From positions 1,178,001 to 1,242,000 of the forward strand of contig JADJBV010000001.1 in assembly GCA_016703535.1 (NCBI GenBank): a DNA stretch of 64,000 nt, written 5' to 3'. Of the stretch, positions 34,774 to 44,449 are shown piece by piece. Position 1 is the first letter of the stretch; each line of letters opens with the position of its first letter. This DNA is from Deltaproteobacteria bacterium (GTDB lineage Bacteria; Myxococcota; Kuafuiibacteriia; Kuafuiibacteriales; Kuafuiibacteriaceae). The notes beneath the pieces were generated by a model, which was not told the origin of the DNA, searched no databases, and saw nothing but the letters and a program-made list of their open reading frames with translations. The position numbers and the translations under genes were made by a program.

Positions 34774-35772
34774 ATGGATTACCGGTGGTTGGGACGCACC
34801 GGCGTGAAGATCTCGCGCCTGGTGTTCGGGACGATGGGCTTCGGCGGCGAGTCCGACGAGGCGGGTTCGGCGGTGATCTATGGCCGCTGCCGGGATCTGG
34901 GGATCAACCTCTTCGACTGCGCCGACGTCTATCAGGCTGGGCGCTCCGAGGAGATCTTGGGTCGCCTCAGCCGCGGGCACCGGGACGAGGTGGTCTTGGC
35001 CAGCAAGGCCTACTTCCCGACCGGCCGAGATCCCAACGCTCGGGGCGCCTCTCGTTATCACCTGGTGCGGGCGGTCGAGGGCAGCCTAAAGCGCCTCAAG
35101 ACCGATCGGATCGATCTCTATTATCTACACCGCTTCGACGAAGAGACCGCCCTCGACGAGTCGCTGCGGGCCTTGGACGACCTGGTCCGAGCCGGGAAGA
35201 TCCTCTACCTGGGCGCCAGCAACTTCGCCGCCTGGCAGGTGATGAAGGCCAACGGCCTCGCCGAACGGGCCGGGCGTTCGCCCTTCGTGGCGCTCCAGCC
35301 GATGTACAACCTGGTCAAACGCCAGGCCGAGGTCGAGATCCTGCCGATGGCCCAGTCCGAAGGGCTGGCGGTGTTCAGCTACAGCCCCTTGGGGGGCGGC
35401 CTCCTCACCGGCAAATACAAAAAAGGTGGCGGGGGCGGCGTCACCGGATCCCGGCTCAGCCAAAACAAGATGTACCAGACCCGCTACGGCAGCCCCGCCT
35501 ACTGGGAGGCGGCCGAAGCCCTGAGCACCTTGGCCGAAAAACTCGGGCACCACCCGGTCAGCCTGGCGGTGGCCTGGGTCATGGCCCACCCCGGGATCAC
35601 GGCGCCGATCTTGGGTGCCCGCAGCCTGGAGCAGCTGGAGCCGGCCTTGGCGGCGTTGAACGTCGAGATGACCCCGGAGCTGTACGCTCAGATCGGGGCG
35701 TTGTTCCCGTCACCCCCGCCGGCCACCGATCGCAACGAAGAGACCTCCAATCACAACTACGGTGCTCGTTGA
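34774..35772 (+). CDS. aldo/keto reductase
   Basis: The 332-residue protein is a TIM-barrel NADPH oxidoreductase. Motifs include GTMGFGG near the start, INLFDCADVYQAGRSEEILG with catalytic D and Y, ASKAYFPTG with the catalytic Lys, and DLYYLHRFD with the catalytic His. The cofactor region SYSPLGGGLLTGKYKKG and the final LGARSLEQLEPALAAL belong to the AKR family related to the voltage-gated K+ channel beta subunits and YghZ. A strong GAGGGAG ribosome binding site precedes the ATG. It follows the M3 peptidase gene by 13 bases and probably shares its transcript. Confidence 0.92.
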   Translation: MDYRWLGRTGVKISRLVFGTMGFGGESDEAGSAVIYGRCRDLGINLFDCADVYQAGRSEEILGRLSRGHRDEVVLASKAYFPTGRDPNARGASRYHLVRAVEGSLKRLKTDRIDLYYLHRFDEETALDESLRALDDLVRAGKILYLGASNFAAWQVMKANGLAERAGRSPFVALQPMYNLVKRQAEVEILPMAQSEGLAVFSYSPLGGGLLTGKYKKGGGGGVTGSRLSQNKMYQTRYGSPAYWEAAEALSTLAEKLGHHPVSLAVAWVMAHPGITAPILGARSLEQLEPALAALNVEMTPELYAQIGALFPSPPPATDRNEETSNHNYGAR

Positions 35773-35806
35773 GCGCCGATCGATCGGCTGATATCGTCCC
35801 CGGGCC

Positions 35807-38758
35807 TTGCATCGGCCCGAACCTGTGACCGATTCCGAGTCTGCGAGCTCGCCCCTTCCGCGCTGGAAGAGCGCCCTGGATCGGATCCAAGGCCGATCCG
35901 TCGATCCGGAAGATCCGGTGAAGACGGTGATGATCGGCCCGCGGATCCGCCAGATCCGCTACCAGCTCAACGTGCGCGAGACCCGCCTGCGGGATCAGCT
36001 GGTGATCGACTTCTTCGAGCGGGAAGGGGAGGGCCCCTGGAAGCCGCTGGAGGTCGACGATCAGTCCCTCCGGAAGATGCCCGAGGCCGATGACCGGGCG
36101 ATCCTCCAGCTTTTGGTGGGGACCGCCGCCGAAGATCGGACCCGGGCTCGGCTGGAACAGCGGGTCCGCTACTCCCGGAGTGTGGTCCGCCCCGGCATGT
36201 ACGAGTTGATCCTGGCCCGGTTGGCCGCCACCGGCCGCTTCGAGTTGGAGGGTGGGCTGGCCGAGATCGAGGTGACCGGCCCGCTCCACTTCGACGAAGG
36301 GGGGCCCTACGGCTTCGAGCTGGCCGTCCGGCGGGATCCCGACGGGGATGGTTATCGGCTTTGGGGGGCGCTCCGTCGCGGTGAGGAGTCGGTCGACCTG
36401 GAGGCGCCGCTCTTGTTCTTGAGCTCGGGCCTTTTTGTGCTCGGGCAGCAGGTCGCCATCGCCGAGGCTGGCGAGTCCCAGGAGTTGTTGTGGCGCTTGC
36501 GACGTCACGGCGCCATCGTGGTCCCCGAAGAAGCCAAGGATGAGTTCCTGGTCCACCTGGCGACCATGGCCAACCTGCCCGAGGTTTCGTTGCCGCCCGA
36601 GCTCCACTGGTCTCAGGTGATGATCCGTCCCCGGCCTCGGGTCGCCTTCGCGGCGGCCGAAGGAGAAGGGGAGCGCACGGTGTTGGGCCGAGTTGCCTTC
36701 GACTACGGGGGCCAGCTGGTCCAAGCCTCGGAGCGCCGGCGGGCGGTGGTCGATGAAGGTGGCCGCAAGCTCTTTCGGCGAGACGCCAAGGTGGAGCGGG
36801 AGTACCTGGATCGGCTCCGTGCTTTGGGCCTCGAGGCGACCTCGACCCAAGAGGCACCACGGGGTGAAGTGAAGGTGCCGGCCAAGGCCTTGCTCGGCGT
36901 GATCCGCAGCCTGTCCGAAGAAGGTTGGCACATCGAGTCCGAGGGGCAGCCGGTCCGGGCCCCGGGCGCCCTCCGGACCAAGATCAGCTCGGGCATCGAC
37001 TGGTTCGATCTCGAGGCCGAGCTGGAGTTCGACGGCATCGAGGCCTCTTTGCCCGAGCTGCTCGAGTCGGTGGCCCAAGGGGCCCGGTTCGTCGAGCTCA
37101 AGGACGGCAGCCGGGGGTTGGTCCCAGATTGGCTGACCCGATACGCCCAGCTGGCCCAGACCGGGCGGACCGAGGCGGGCGGGCGGCTCCGGTTCATGCC
37201 GAGCCAGGCCGGCATCCTCGACGCCCTCCTGACCGGACAACTCAGCGAAGATCCCAACACCCCCGCGGTGCCGGTGAAAGAGGCCAGCGCCGACGTCAAG
37301 TTCGATCGGATCCGGAAGAGCCTCGAGCGGAGCGGCCGGGTCCGTTCCCCCGAACCCGCCGGGTTTTTGGGCAAACTCCGGGACTACCAGCAAGAAGGCC
37401 TCGGGTGGCTCCGGACCCTCGAGGCCCACCAGTGGAACGGCTGTTTGGCCGACGACATGGGCCTGGGCAAGACGGTCCAGGTGCTGGCGTTTTTGCTGCA
37501 GCGGCACCGGCCCAACGGCGTCCGGGACGAACGGCTGGGGCCCTCGCTGATCGTGGTGCCCCGCAGCTTGATCCACAACTGGATCAGCGAAGCCGCTCGG
37601 TTTGCGCCCGATCTCAAGTTCGTGGACTACACCGGGACGGCCCGGCTCCAACACCAAACTCGGCTCCACGAGTACGACGTGGTGGTCACCACCTACGGGA
37701 CCATGCGGCAGGACATCTTGCATTTGCTGGAGACCAAGTTCCGCACCGTGGTGCTGGACGAAGCCCAGGCGATCAAGAACCCGCGCTCTCAGGCGGCCAA
37801 GGCGGCGCGGCTTTTGACCGCCGACGCCAAGTTGGCCATCAGCGGCACGCCCATCGAAAACAGCCTGGAAGAGTTGTGGTCGATCTTCGAGTTCCTCAAC
37901 CCGGGCATGCTCGGGCCGCTGGAGGCCTTCTCCCAGCAGCTGAAGATGAAGGACGAGGCCTGGTTGGACACCTTGGCCACTACGCTCCGGCCCTTCATGT
38001 TGCGGCGGACCAAAGAGCAGGTGTTGACCGAACTCCCGGAAAAGACCCAGCAGACCTTGATGGTGGAGCTCGAGGATCAGGAGCGGACCCGGTACGACGA
38101 ACTGAGGGACTTCTATCGGGCGGGGTTGCAGAAGCGCTTCGGCGAGATCGGCTTCGAGCGGGCCAAGATCCACGTGCTGGAGGCCTTGTTGCGGCTGCGC
38201 CAGGCCGCCTGTCACCCGGGCTTGTTGGATCCGGATCGCGCCGAAGAGGGCAGCGCCAAGATCGACATGTTGATGGATCAGCTGGAGACCTTGGCGGCCA
38301 CCGGTCACAAGGCGTTGGTCTTCTCCCAGTTCACCACCTTGTTGAAGTTGGTGGAGACCCGTTTGGTCGCCCGAGGCATCGGCCACGAGTACCTGGATGG
38401 CGCCACCCGAGATCGCCAGGGCGGGGTGCAGCGCTTTCAGACCGACGAGTCGAAGAAGGTCTTCTTGATCAGCCTCAAGGCCGGCGGCGCGGGCCTGAAC
38501 CTGACCGCCAGCGACTACGTCTTCATCTTGGATCCCTGGTGGAACCCGGCGGTCGAGGCCCAAGCCATCGATCGGGCCCATCGGATGGGCCAAAAACGCC
38601 CGGTCTTCGCCTACCGCCTGATCGCCAAGGACACGGTCGAAGAGAAGATCATGCAGCTGAAGGACGAAAAGAAGCGGCTGGCCGACGCGATCATCAGCGG
38701 TGACCGGAGCCTGATGAAGTCCCTGACCGAAGCCGATATCCTCGATCTTCTCGGCTGA
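35807..38758 (+). CDS. SNF2-family DNA-dependent ATPase/helicase
   Basis: The 983-residue protein starts at TTG 35807, or more likely GTG 35825 (977 residues). The N-terminal 500 residues are an uncharacterised region common in bacterial SNF2 proteins. The ATPase core begins at LRDYQQEGLGWLRTL, followed by Walker A (DDMGLGKT, near 550), motif II (VLDEAQAIKN) and motif III (AISGTPIEN). The helicase C-lobe has LVFSQFTTLL, FLISLKAGGAGLNLT, and finally DPWWNPAVEAQAIDRAHRMG. Bacterial members translocate on DNA or remodel nucleoprotein, for example at RNA polymerase (RapA) or in defence systems. No partner genes typical of defence lie nearby. A 14-base perfect palindrome (35775-35788) lies just upstream. 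Confidence 0.92.
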   Translation: MHRPEPVTDSESASSPLPRWKSALDRIQGRSVDPEDPVKTVMIGPRIRQIRYQLNVRETRLRDQLVIDFFEREGEGPWKPLEVDDQSLRKMPEADDRAILQLLVGTAAEDRTRARLEQRVRYSRSVVRPGMYELILARLAATGRFELEGGLAEIEVTGPLHFDEGGPYGFELAVRRDPDGDGYRLWGALRRGEESVDLEAPLLFLSSGLFVLGQQVAIAEAGESQELLWRLRRHGAIVVPEEAKDEFLVHLATMANLPEVSLPPELHWSQVMIRPRPRVAFAAAEGEGERTVLGRVAFDYGGQLVQASERRRAVVDEGGRKLFRRDAKVEREYLDRLRALGLEATSTQEAPRGEVKVPAKALLGVIRSLSEEGWHIESEGQPVRAPGALRTKISSGIDWFDLEAELEFDGIEASLPELLESVAQGARFVELKDGSRGLVPDWLTRYAQLAQTGRTEAGGRLRFMPSQAGILDALLTGQLSEDPNTPAVPVKEASADVKFDRIRKSLERSGRVRSPEPAGFLGKLRDYQQEGLGWLRTLEAHQWNGCLADDMGLGKTVQVLAFLLQRHRPNGVRDERLGPSLIVVPRSLIHNWISEAARFAPDLKFVDYTGTARLQHQTRLHEYDVVVTTYGTMRQDILHLLETKFRTVVLDEAQAIKNPRSQAAKAARLLTADAKLAISGTPIENSLEELWSIFEFLNPGMLGPLEAFSQQLKMKDEAWLDTLATTLRPFMLRRTKEQVLTELPEKTQQTLMVELEDQERTRYDELRDFYRAGLQKRFGEIGFERAKIHVLEALLRLRQAACHPGLLDPDRAEEGSAKIDMLMDQLETLAATGHKALVFSQFTTLLKLVETRLVARGIGHEYLDGATRDRQGGVQRFQTDESKKVFLISLKAGGAGLNLTASDYVFILDPWWNPAVEAQAIDRAHRMGQKRPVFAYRLIAKDTVEEKIMQLKDEKKRLADAIISGDRSLMKSLTEADILDLLG

Positions 38759-38771
38759 TCCCGCGCAGGGG

Positions 38772-41700
38772 TCAGGGCGGGACGGGCAAACAGGCACACG
38801 CCAGCGGATCGCAGGTGGTGCCGCTCGGACATCCACCACAGTCCGGCGGACACGCGCAGGTGCAGGCGACCGGGTCACAGATTTGGTTGCCGACGCAGGC
38901 GCCTCCACAGTCGGTCGGGCACTCGCAGGCGCAGGCGGTCGAGTTGCACACCTGGTTGCCGCTGCAGGCGCCGCCGCAGTCGGGGGCGCAGTCGCAGCTG
39001 CAGCTGGTGGCGTTGCATTCTTGAGTGCCGCGGCAGGTGCCGCCGCAGTCCGGTTCACAGACGCAGGCGCAGACCGCCGGGTTGCGATCGCAGACCGTGC
39101 CGGCGCCGCAACCTCCGGTCAGGCCGCAGGTCGCGGGGCAGTCGCACTGGTTGGTGATGGTGTTGAGCACCAAGGGCGGCGCGCACACCACCGGGGGGTT
39201 GGGCGGCCCGAAGATCCGATAGGAGATCGTCACTTGATCGCCGACCTGGGGTCGGTAGGTGAGGCCGCGGAAGTAGACGGTGTTGGCCACCGGGTCGTAG
39301 TCGAAGCCGTTGACCGCTGAACGCGGCACGATGGTGGTGGTGGTCTGGCCCTGGCGGGTGAGGCCCACTTTGATGGTCGCCGAGATCGGCGTGCGGGTCA
39401 GGACGAACTCGCTGGCCGAACCCGAGACCGCGTCGACGATGTCGGTCAAGACACCGTTGCCTGGGTTGGCGTCGCAGACCCGATAGTGGGTGCCGCCGGT
39501 GGCGATCGCCGCTTCGGCGTAGCCGTGGCCCGCCTCTTCGGAGGCCGGGAAGTCGATGAAACAGCGAGGCGCTTGGAGCGGGTGGATCTGGGCGAAGGCG
39601 ATGCCGTCTTGGGCCTGAATGCGGGTGACGAAGGGCGCGACGATGGCGTCGATGGCCGCCTGTTGGGCCGGGTTGGGCGGCACCTGACCGGCGCCGGTGT
39701 AGACGTCCCGTTGACCGGTGCCCAGGAGGCCCCGGCCGCAGATGTTCTCTTCCACCTCTTGGGCGTGTTCGTCTGAGATGTAGAAGACCACCAACTGAGC
39801 CGTGCTCCTCAGGCGAGTGGTGTTTTCGACGGCGGTTCGGGGCAAGGCCCGGGCCAAGGCGTCATCGGCGGCGGTCAGGCCATTTTCACAGCTCACCGTG
39901 CCGGCGGTGTTGCCGAGATCGTTGGTGAAGGTGGTCAGGTCCCGGGTGAAGCCGCTCCTCAGGTTACCCGCGGTGGCTTGGCTGCCGGTGTTGATCTGAT
40001 TTTGGCTGTGGGGGACCACGCCCATCCGGAAGTCGATGCCGTTGGCGGCCAAGGCGTTGAACACCGTGGCGGCGGCGGTGGCGATGGTGCCCCGGTCGTT
40101 GTCGGTGGAGCCCGAGACGTCGGCCATCCAGATGAAGTCGGCGGCGGGTTGGCGGGTGGCCGCGAAGGGATCACAACCGGTGGAGTTGCTGGCGTAGGCC
40201 CGGGCCAAGGCGCTGCCGTTGGAGACGTCTTCGACCTCTTGGCGGATCGCCAGGGTGTTGTTGTCGAAGCGGGTCCGGGAGGCGACCGCGCCGATCACCA
40301 CCACCCGCCCGTTGCCGCGGACCTGGGTCTCGAAGCGCAACACATAACTCGGGGCGTTGGCGCCGGCGTTCCCCGGCAGCCCGGTGAAGTTGCCGAGGGC
40401 CTGAGCGGCCAAAACCGCCATCACCCGGTTCCGGAAGACGGAGGGGTTGGTCTGAGGGTTGATGGCGACGTTGATCCGGGTGTCGACCACCGAAGCGAAG
40501 CCATCGGCCGAGGTCACCTGCCGGCCGTTGTTTTGCACCGAAACCGCGGTGGCGCCCAAGCCGACCAAGCCCCCGGTCAAGCGGGCCACGAAGGCTTGGG
40601 CTTGAGCCGTGGCGGACACGCCAGCGGCCGGGGCCGGAAGGTTCATCACGAAGCCCATCACCTGAGACACCGGATCGTTGAAGGTCGCGGCCGAGCCGTC
40701 GGTGACCGTCGCGGCGGCGTAGGCTTGGGGTGCCTCGAGGGCGATCTGCCAGTCGCCGGCCGCGTCATCTTGGAACTGGACGACCTTCAGGTTCTGCACC
40801 GCGCAGACCGCGTTGATCCCGGCGCCCTCTTGGGGGTTCGGATCCAAGGGATCGAGGGGGTCGGTCCCGGCGATCACTTCGTCGCCGTCGGTGACGCCGT
40901 CGTTGTCGGTGTCGGGGTCGTTGGGGTTGGTGCCGAGCAAGATTTCGGCGCCGTCCCCGAGCCCGTCGTCGTCGCTGTCGGGATCCCGGGGGTTGGTGTT
41001 GTTGGTGGCCTCGGCCGCGTCGTTCAGGCCGTCACCATCGGTGTCGGCGCTTCGGGGGTTGGTTTCATTGGCGTCGACGGTGCCGTTGGCGTTGGCGTCT
41101 TCGGCGCCGTCGCTCAACCCGTCGCCGTCGCTATCGGCCGAGAGGGGGTTGGTCTCGTTGGGCTCGATGACGCCGTTTTGGTTGGCGTCTTCCAGGCCGT
41201 CGGGCAGGCCGTCGTTGTCGGTGTCGGCGTCCCGCGGATCGGTGCCGAGGGCCAACTCCACCGCGTCGCCGATGCCGTCGTTGTCGCTGTCGGCCCGGTT
41301 CGCGAACGTCTCGTTGCCGTTGGTGACGCAGTTGCCGTTGGCGTCTTCGGTCGCGTCCGAAAGTCCGTCGCCGTCGGTGTCCACCGCCAGCGGGTTCATC
41401 TCGCTGCCGTCGACCCGACCGTTGCGGTTTCGGTCTTCGCAGCCGTCGCTGCGCCCATCGCCGTCGGTGTCGAGGACCGTCGGGTTGGTCCGGTTGCTCG
41501 GCGCAAGATCGAAGGCCACCGTGCCACACAAAGACCCGGGCACGACCGCGGTCACCCCGGCCTCGACGCCGTCGGGGATCAGGTCCAAGTCGCTGTCGGC
41601 CGAGAGGGCGTTGGTGCGCAACGTCCCGTAGGTGGTGCCCAACTCGACGCCGTCCGAGAGGCCGTCGCAGTCGGTGTCGGAGGAGGCGAAGTTGGTCTCG

Positions 41701-42827
41701 CCGGCGTCGAAGAGGCAATTGAAGTTCTGGTCCTCGTCGGCGTCCAGGATCCCGTCTTGATCCGTGTCGTAGAGCCGGGGGTCCGCCTCATCCGGCTCGC
41801 GCTGGCCGTTGCGGTTCTGATCTTCGCAGCCGTCGCCCAAAGAGTCGCCGTCGGTGTCGAAGAGGGCGCCGTTGGTCTCGTTGCCGTCGTAGAGGCCGTT
41901 GCGGTTCAGATCCTCCAGGTCGTCGGGGATGCCGTCGAAGTCGGTGTCGAGGGAGAGGGGGTTGAGTTCGCCGGGATCCAGCTGGCCGTCGCGATCCTGG
42001 TCTTCTTCGCCGTCTTCGATGCCATCGCCGTCGGTGTCGACTCGGGTGCCGTCGGTCTCGAAGGGTTGGCGTACGCCGTCCAGGTTGCGATCTTCGAAGG
42101 TGTCGTTGATGCCGTCGCCGTCGGTGTCGGTGGCGTTTGGATCCAGCTCGCCGGAGCCCCGGGCGCCGTCACGGTTTTGATCTTCGGCCCCGTCGGCGAT
42201 CTGATCACCGTCGGTGTCACGCCGGGTCGGATCGGTGGTGGTGTTCGGATCGGCGTCGCCCACAAAACCACAGGACGCCACACTTTGGGTGCGGCCCAAC
42301 TCCACGCCGTCCAAGATCCCGTCTCCGTCGCTGTCGGCGCTGGCGGGGTTGGTGTTGCCGGCGAACTCTTCGGCGTCGGACAGGCCGTCGCAGTCGAAGT
42401 CCAAGGTGGTGCCGTTGGGATCCGGTCCGGCGTCAGCGGCGCCGCCATCTCGCCCGCCGTCACCGGCGCTGCCATCGTTGCCGCCGCCGTCGTTGCCGCT
42501 GCCACCGTCGTTGGCGTCGCCGCCGTCGTTGCCGTTGCCACCGTCTTGGTCGGGACCGCCGTCGCTGGGCGGAACGTTCCCATCGGGGTCGAGGCCCGAG
42601 TCTGGATCCTCCTCCCCACCATCGATCGGGTTGCCTGCGTCGTCGAAGCCGAGGTCTGGCCGAAGGCGTCGGTCGGCGCCTTCTCCGCCGTCGTCGTCGA
42701 GGAGGCCAACGTCCAAGGCACTTTCACCGGTGTCTTGATTCGATGCAGGCGCGGGATCATCGCAGGTGCAGGCGCCGAGCGGTAACGCCAAGAGGAGGCC
42801 GACGGTGAGGAAGAAGGAAGTACGCAT
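38772..42827 (-). CDS. large lipoprotein with thrombospondin type 3 repeats, VWA-like domain and Cys-rich tail
   Basis: The 1351-residue product has a lipobox (ALPLGACTCDD), so it is probably outer-membrane anchored and surface exposed. Residues 25-145 are acidic and low in complexity (Asp/Gly/Asn). From about 145 to 680 there are 18 calcium-binding DxDxDGxxD-type repeats (DSDGDGILDG, DTDGDGINDT, DTDNDGLPDG and so on). A von Willebrand factor A-like domain follows, with a MIDAS-type DVSGS at about residue 910. The last 180 residues are Cys-rich EGF-like repeats of the pattern CxPDCGGxCxGxQxCN. The arrangement suggests a calcium-stiffened stalk holding an adhesion domain. A stop-to-stop gap of 13 bases separates it from the convergent SNF2 gene. 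Confidence 0.85.
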   Translation of the reverse strand: MRTSFFLTVGLLLALPLGACTCDDPAPASNQDTGESALDVGLLDDDGGEGADRRLRPDLGFDDAGNPIDGGEEDPDSGLDPDGNVPPSDGGPDQDGGNGNDGGDANDGGSGNDGGGNDGSAGDGGRDGGAADAGPDPNGTTLDFDCDGLSDAEEFAGNTNPASADSDGDGILDGVELGRTQSVASCGFVGDADPNTTTDPTRRDTDGDQIADGAEDQNRDGARGSGELDPNATDTDGDGINDTFEDRNLDGVRQPFETDGTRVDTDGDGIEDGEEDQDRDGQLDPGELNPLSLDTDFDGIPDDLEDLNRNGLYDGNETNGALFDTDGDSLGDGCEDQNRNGQREPDEADPRLYDTDQDGILDADEDQNFNCLFDAGETNFASSDTDCDGLSDGVELGTTYGTLRTNALSADSDLDLIPDGVEAGVTAVVPGSLCGTVAFDLAPSNRTNPTVLDTDGDGRSDGCEDRNRNGRVDGSEMNPLAVDTDGDGLSDATEDANGNCVTNGNETFANRADSDNDGIGDAVELALGTDPRDADTDNDGLPDGLEDANQNGVIEPNETNPLSADSDGDGLSDGAEDANANGTVDANETNPRSADTDGDGLNDAAEATNNTNPRDPDSDDDGLGDGAEILLGTNPNDPDTDNDGVTDGDEVIAGTDPLDPLDPNPQEGAGINAVCAVQNLKVVQFQDDAAGDWQIALEAPQAYAAATVTDGSAATFNDPVSQVMGFVMNLPAPAAGVSATAQAQAFVARLTGGLVGLGATAVSVQNNGRQVTSADGFASVVDTRINVAINPQTNPSVFRNRVMAVLAAQALGNFTGLPGNAGANAPSYVLRFETQVRGNGRVVVIGAVASRTRFDNNTLAIRQEVEDVSNGSALARAYASNSTGCDPFAATRQPAADFIWMADVSGSTDNDRGTIATAAATVFNALAANGIDFRMGVVPHSQNQINTGSQATAGNLRSGFTRDLTTFTNDLGNTAGTVSCENGLTAADDALARALPRTAVENTTRLRSTAQLVVFYISDEHAQEVEENICGRGLLGTGQRDVYTGAGQVPPNPAQQAAIDAIVAPFVTRIQAQDGIAFAQIHPLQAPRCFIDFPASEEAGHGYAEAAIATGGTHYRVCDANPGNGVLTDIVDAVSGSASEFVLTRTPISATIKVGLTRQGQTTTTIVPRSAVNGFDYDPVANTVYFRGLTYRPQVGDQVTISYRIFGPPNPPVVCAPPLVLNTITNQCDCPATCGLTGGCGAGTVCDRNPAVCACVCEPDCGGTCRGTQECNATSCSCDCAPDCGGACSGNQVCNSTACACECPTDCGGACVGNQICDPVACTCACPPDCGGCPSGTTCDPLACACLPVPP

Positions 42828-42952
42828 CCGACCTTATGATTCTTAGGGTCGAACGGCGTGGGGCACAATGCGTGGCGCAGATATAAAGTGGGAGAGCCGT
42901 CTACCTTGGTCCCTAGGTGGCCCTCGATCTTGGCCTCTGCTAACACCACCCC

Positions 42953-44434
42953 ATGTTCGAGACCGCCGATTTAGGCCGCAAGATCAGCAAGGAGGAGTAC
43001 GAACCCCAGGTCGAGGCCTTGCGCACTGAACTCCTCAAGGCCCAGTTCGCCATCCAGAAGACCAACTCCCCGGTGTTGATCTTGATCGGCGGGGTCGAGG
43101 GCGCGGGCAAGGGGGAGCTGATCAACGAACTCACCCAGTGGCTCGATGTGCGCGGGGTCGAGGTCCAACACTTCCAGCGCCCGTCCGACGAGGCCCAAGA
43201 ACGCCCCGAATATTGGCGGTATTGGATGAGCCTGCCGGCCCGAGGACGGATCGCCATCTATTATGGTTCCTGGTACACCCCGGCGATCATCCAGCGGGTG
43301 GAGCGGGAGAAAAAACACGCCCAGTTCGAGCTGGCGCTCCAGCGGATCTCGGAGCTGGAGCGGATGTTGGCCGAAGACCACGCCCTGGTGCTCAAGTTCT
43401 GGCTCCACATCCCCAAGGAAGAACAACGCCAGCGCTTCAAGGCCTTGGACGGTAAGAAGACCACCCGTTGGCGGGTGACCCACAAAGACTGGGAGTACCA
43501 CGAACTCTACGACCGGTTCGCCGAGGTCTCGGAGACCGCCATCCGCGAGACCGACACCGCCCAGGCGCCGTGGCACCTGATCGAGGCCACCGACGCCCGC
43601 TATCGCAACCTGACGGTCGGTCAAACGATCCTCGACGCCTTTCAGCGCCGCCTCTCGGAGCTCGCCGCGCCCGCCCAGCCGGCGGCAACACGACCCACGC
43701 TCAGCGGGCCTTCAGCGCCGGCGATCGGCGCCATCTTGGACAAGGTGGACGTGGATCAGACCGCCACCGACGCCCATCCGATTCGCCTGGAGCGGGCCCA
43801 AGAGCGGCTGGCCCGGTTGACCTGGAAGGCCGAACGGGAGCGGCGATCGACGGTGATCGTCTTCGAGGGTTGGGACGCCGCCGGCAAAGGCGGGGCGATC
43901 CGCCGGATCTCCCAGGTGATCGACGCCCGGCTGCGGCGGGTGATCTCGGTGGCGGCGCCCACCGACGAAGAGCGGGCCCACCACTACCTGTGGCGTTTTT
44001 GGCGGCACCTCCCTCGGGGCGGCAACGTCACCATCTACGATCGCTCGTGGTACGGCCGGGTTTTGGTCGAGCGGGTGGAGGGCTTCGCCCGGGAAGAAGA
44101 GTGGAAGCGGGCCTACCTGGAGATCAACGAGTTCGAGGAGCAGCTGGTCGAAAGCGGCATCTTGGTGGTGAAGTTTTTCCTCCACATCTCCAAAGACGAG
44201 CAGGCCCGGCGCTTCAAGGAGCGCGAGCAGATCACCTATAAACAGCACAAGATCACCGAAGAGGACTGGCGCAACCGCTCCAAGTGGGACGAATACGCCG
44301 CGGCGATCAACGAGATGGTGGCCCGGACCAGCACCAGCCACGCACCGTGGACCTTGGTGCCCGGCAACGACAAGCGGGTGGCCCGGGTGGAGGTCGTGGA
44401 GACCTTGGTGCAGCGGCTGGAGAAGGCGTTGTAG
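42953..44434 (+). CDS. pap: polyphosphate:AMP phosphotransferase (PPK2 class II, two-domain)
   Basis: The 493-residue protein consists of two PPK2 domains in tandem, the architecture of polyphosphate:AMP phosphotransferase, which makes ADP from AMP with polyphosphate. The N-terminal copy (about 25-230) has GGVEGAGKGELI but a degenerate second motif (YYGSWYTPAII). The C-terminal copy (about 285-490) is canonical, with FEGWDAAGKGGAIRRI as Walker A and YDRSWYGRVLVERVEG as the lid/Walker B region. So only the second domain is likely catalytic, as known for this family. The gene converges with an MMPL exporter gene, 15 bases from its stop. Confidence 0.93.
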   Translation: MFETADLGRKISKEEYEPQVEALRTELLKAQFAIQKTNSPVLILIGGVEGAGKGELINELTQWLDVRGVEVQHFQRPSDEAQERPEYWRYWMSLPARGRIAIYYGSWYTPAIIQRVEREKKHAQFELALQRISELERMLAEDHALVLKFWLHIPKEEQRQRFKALDGKKTTRWRVTHKDWEYHELYDRFAEVSETAIRETDTAQAPWHLIEATDARYRNLTVGQTILDAFQRRLSELAAPAQPAATRPTLSGPSAPAIGAILDKVDVDQTATDAHPIRLERAQERLARLTWKAERERRSTVIVFEGWDAAGKGGAIRRISQVIDARLRRVISVAAPTDEERAHHYLWRFWRHLPRGGNVTIYDRSWYGRVLVERVEGFAREEEWKRAYLEINEFEEQLVESGILVVKFFLHISKDEQARRFKEREQITYKQHKITEEDWRNRSKWDEYAAAINEMVARTSTSHAPWTLVPGNDKRVARVEVVETLVQRLEKAL

Positions 44435-44449
44435 CCGTCAGGTCGCCGC

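Noticed and set aside
35775..35788. 14-base perfect palindrome upstream of the SNF2 gene as an operator
   Set aside because: It consists of overlapping GATC-type sequence common in this genome, with no matching regulator nearby.
35597..39058. Very long open frame on the minus strand opposite the SNF2 gene
   Set aside because: It is the antisense frame of a well-supported SNF2 ATPase in high-GC DNA and shows no domain.
40850..42420. Regularly spaced DNA repeats that could look like a CRISPR array
   Set aside because: The spacing varies and the repeats are in frame, encoding thrombospondin type 3 motifs.
39978..42785. Long plus-strand frame rich in Val/Gly opposite the calcium-repeat lipoprotein
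   Set aside because: The periodicity simply mirrors the DxDxDG repeats of the real gene on the other strand.
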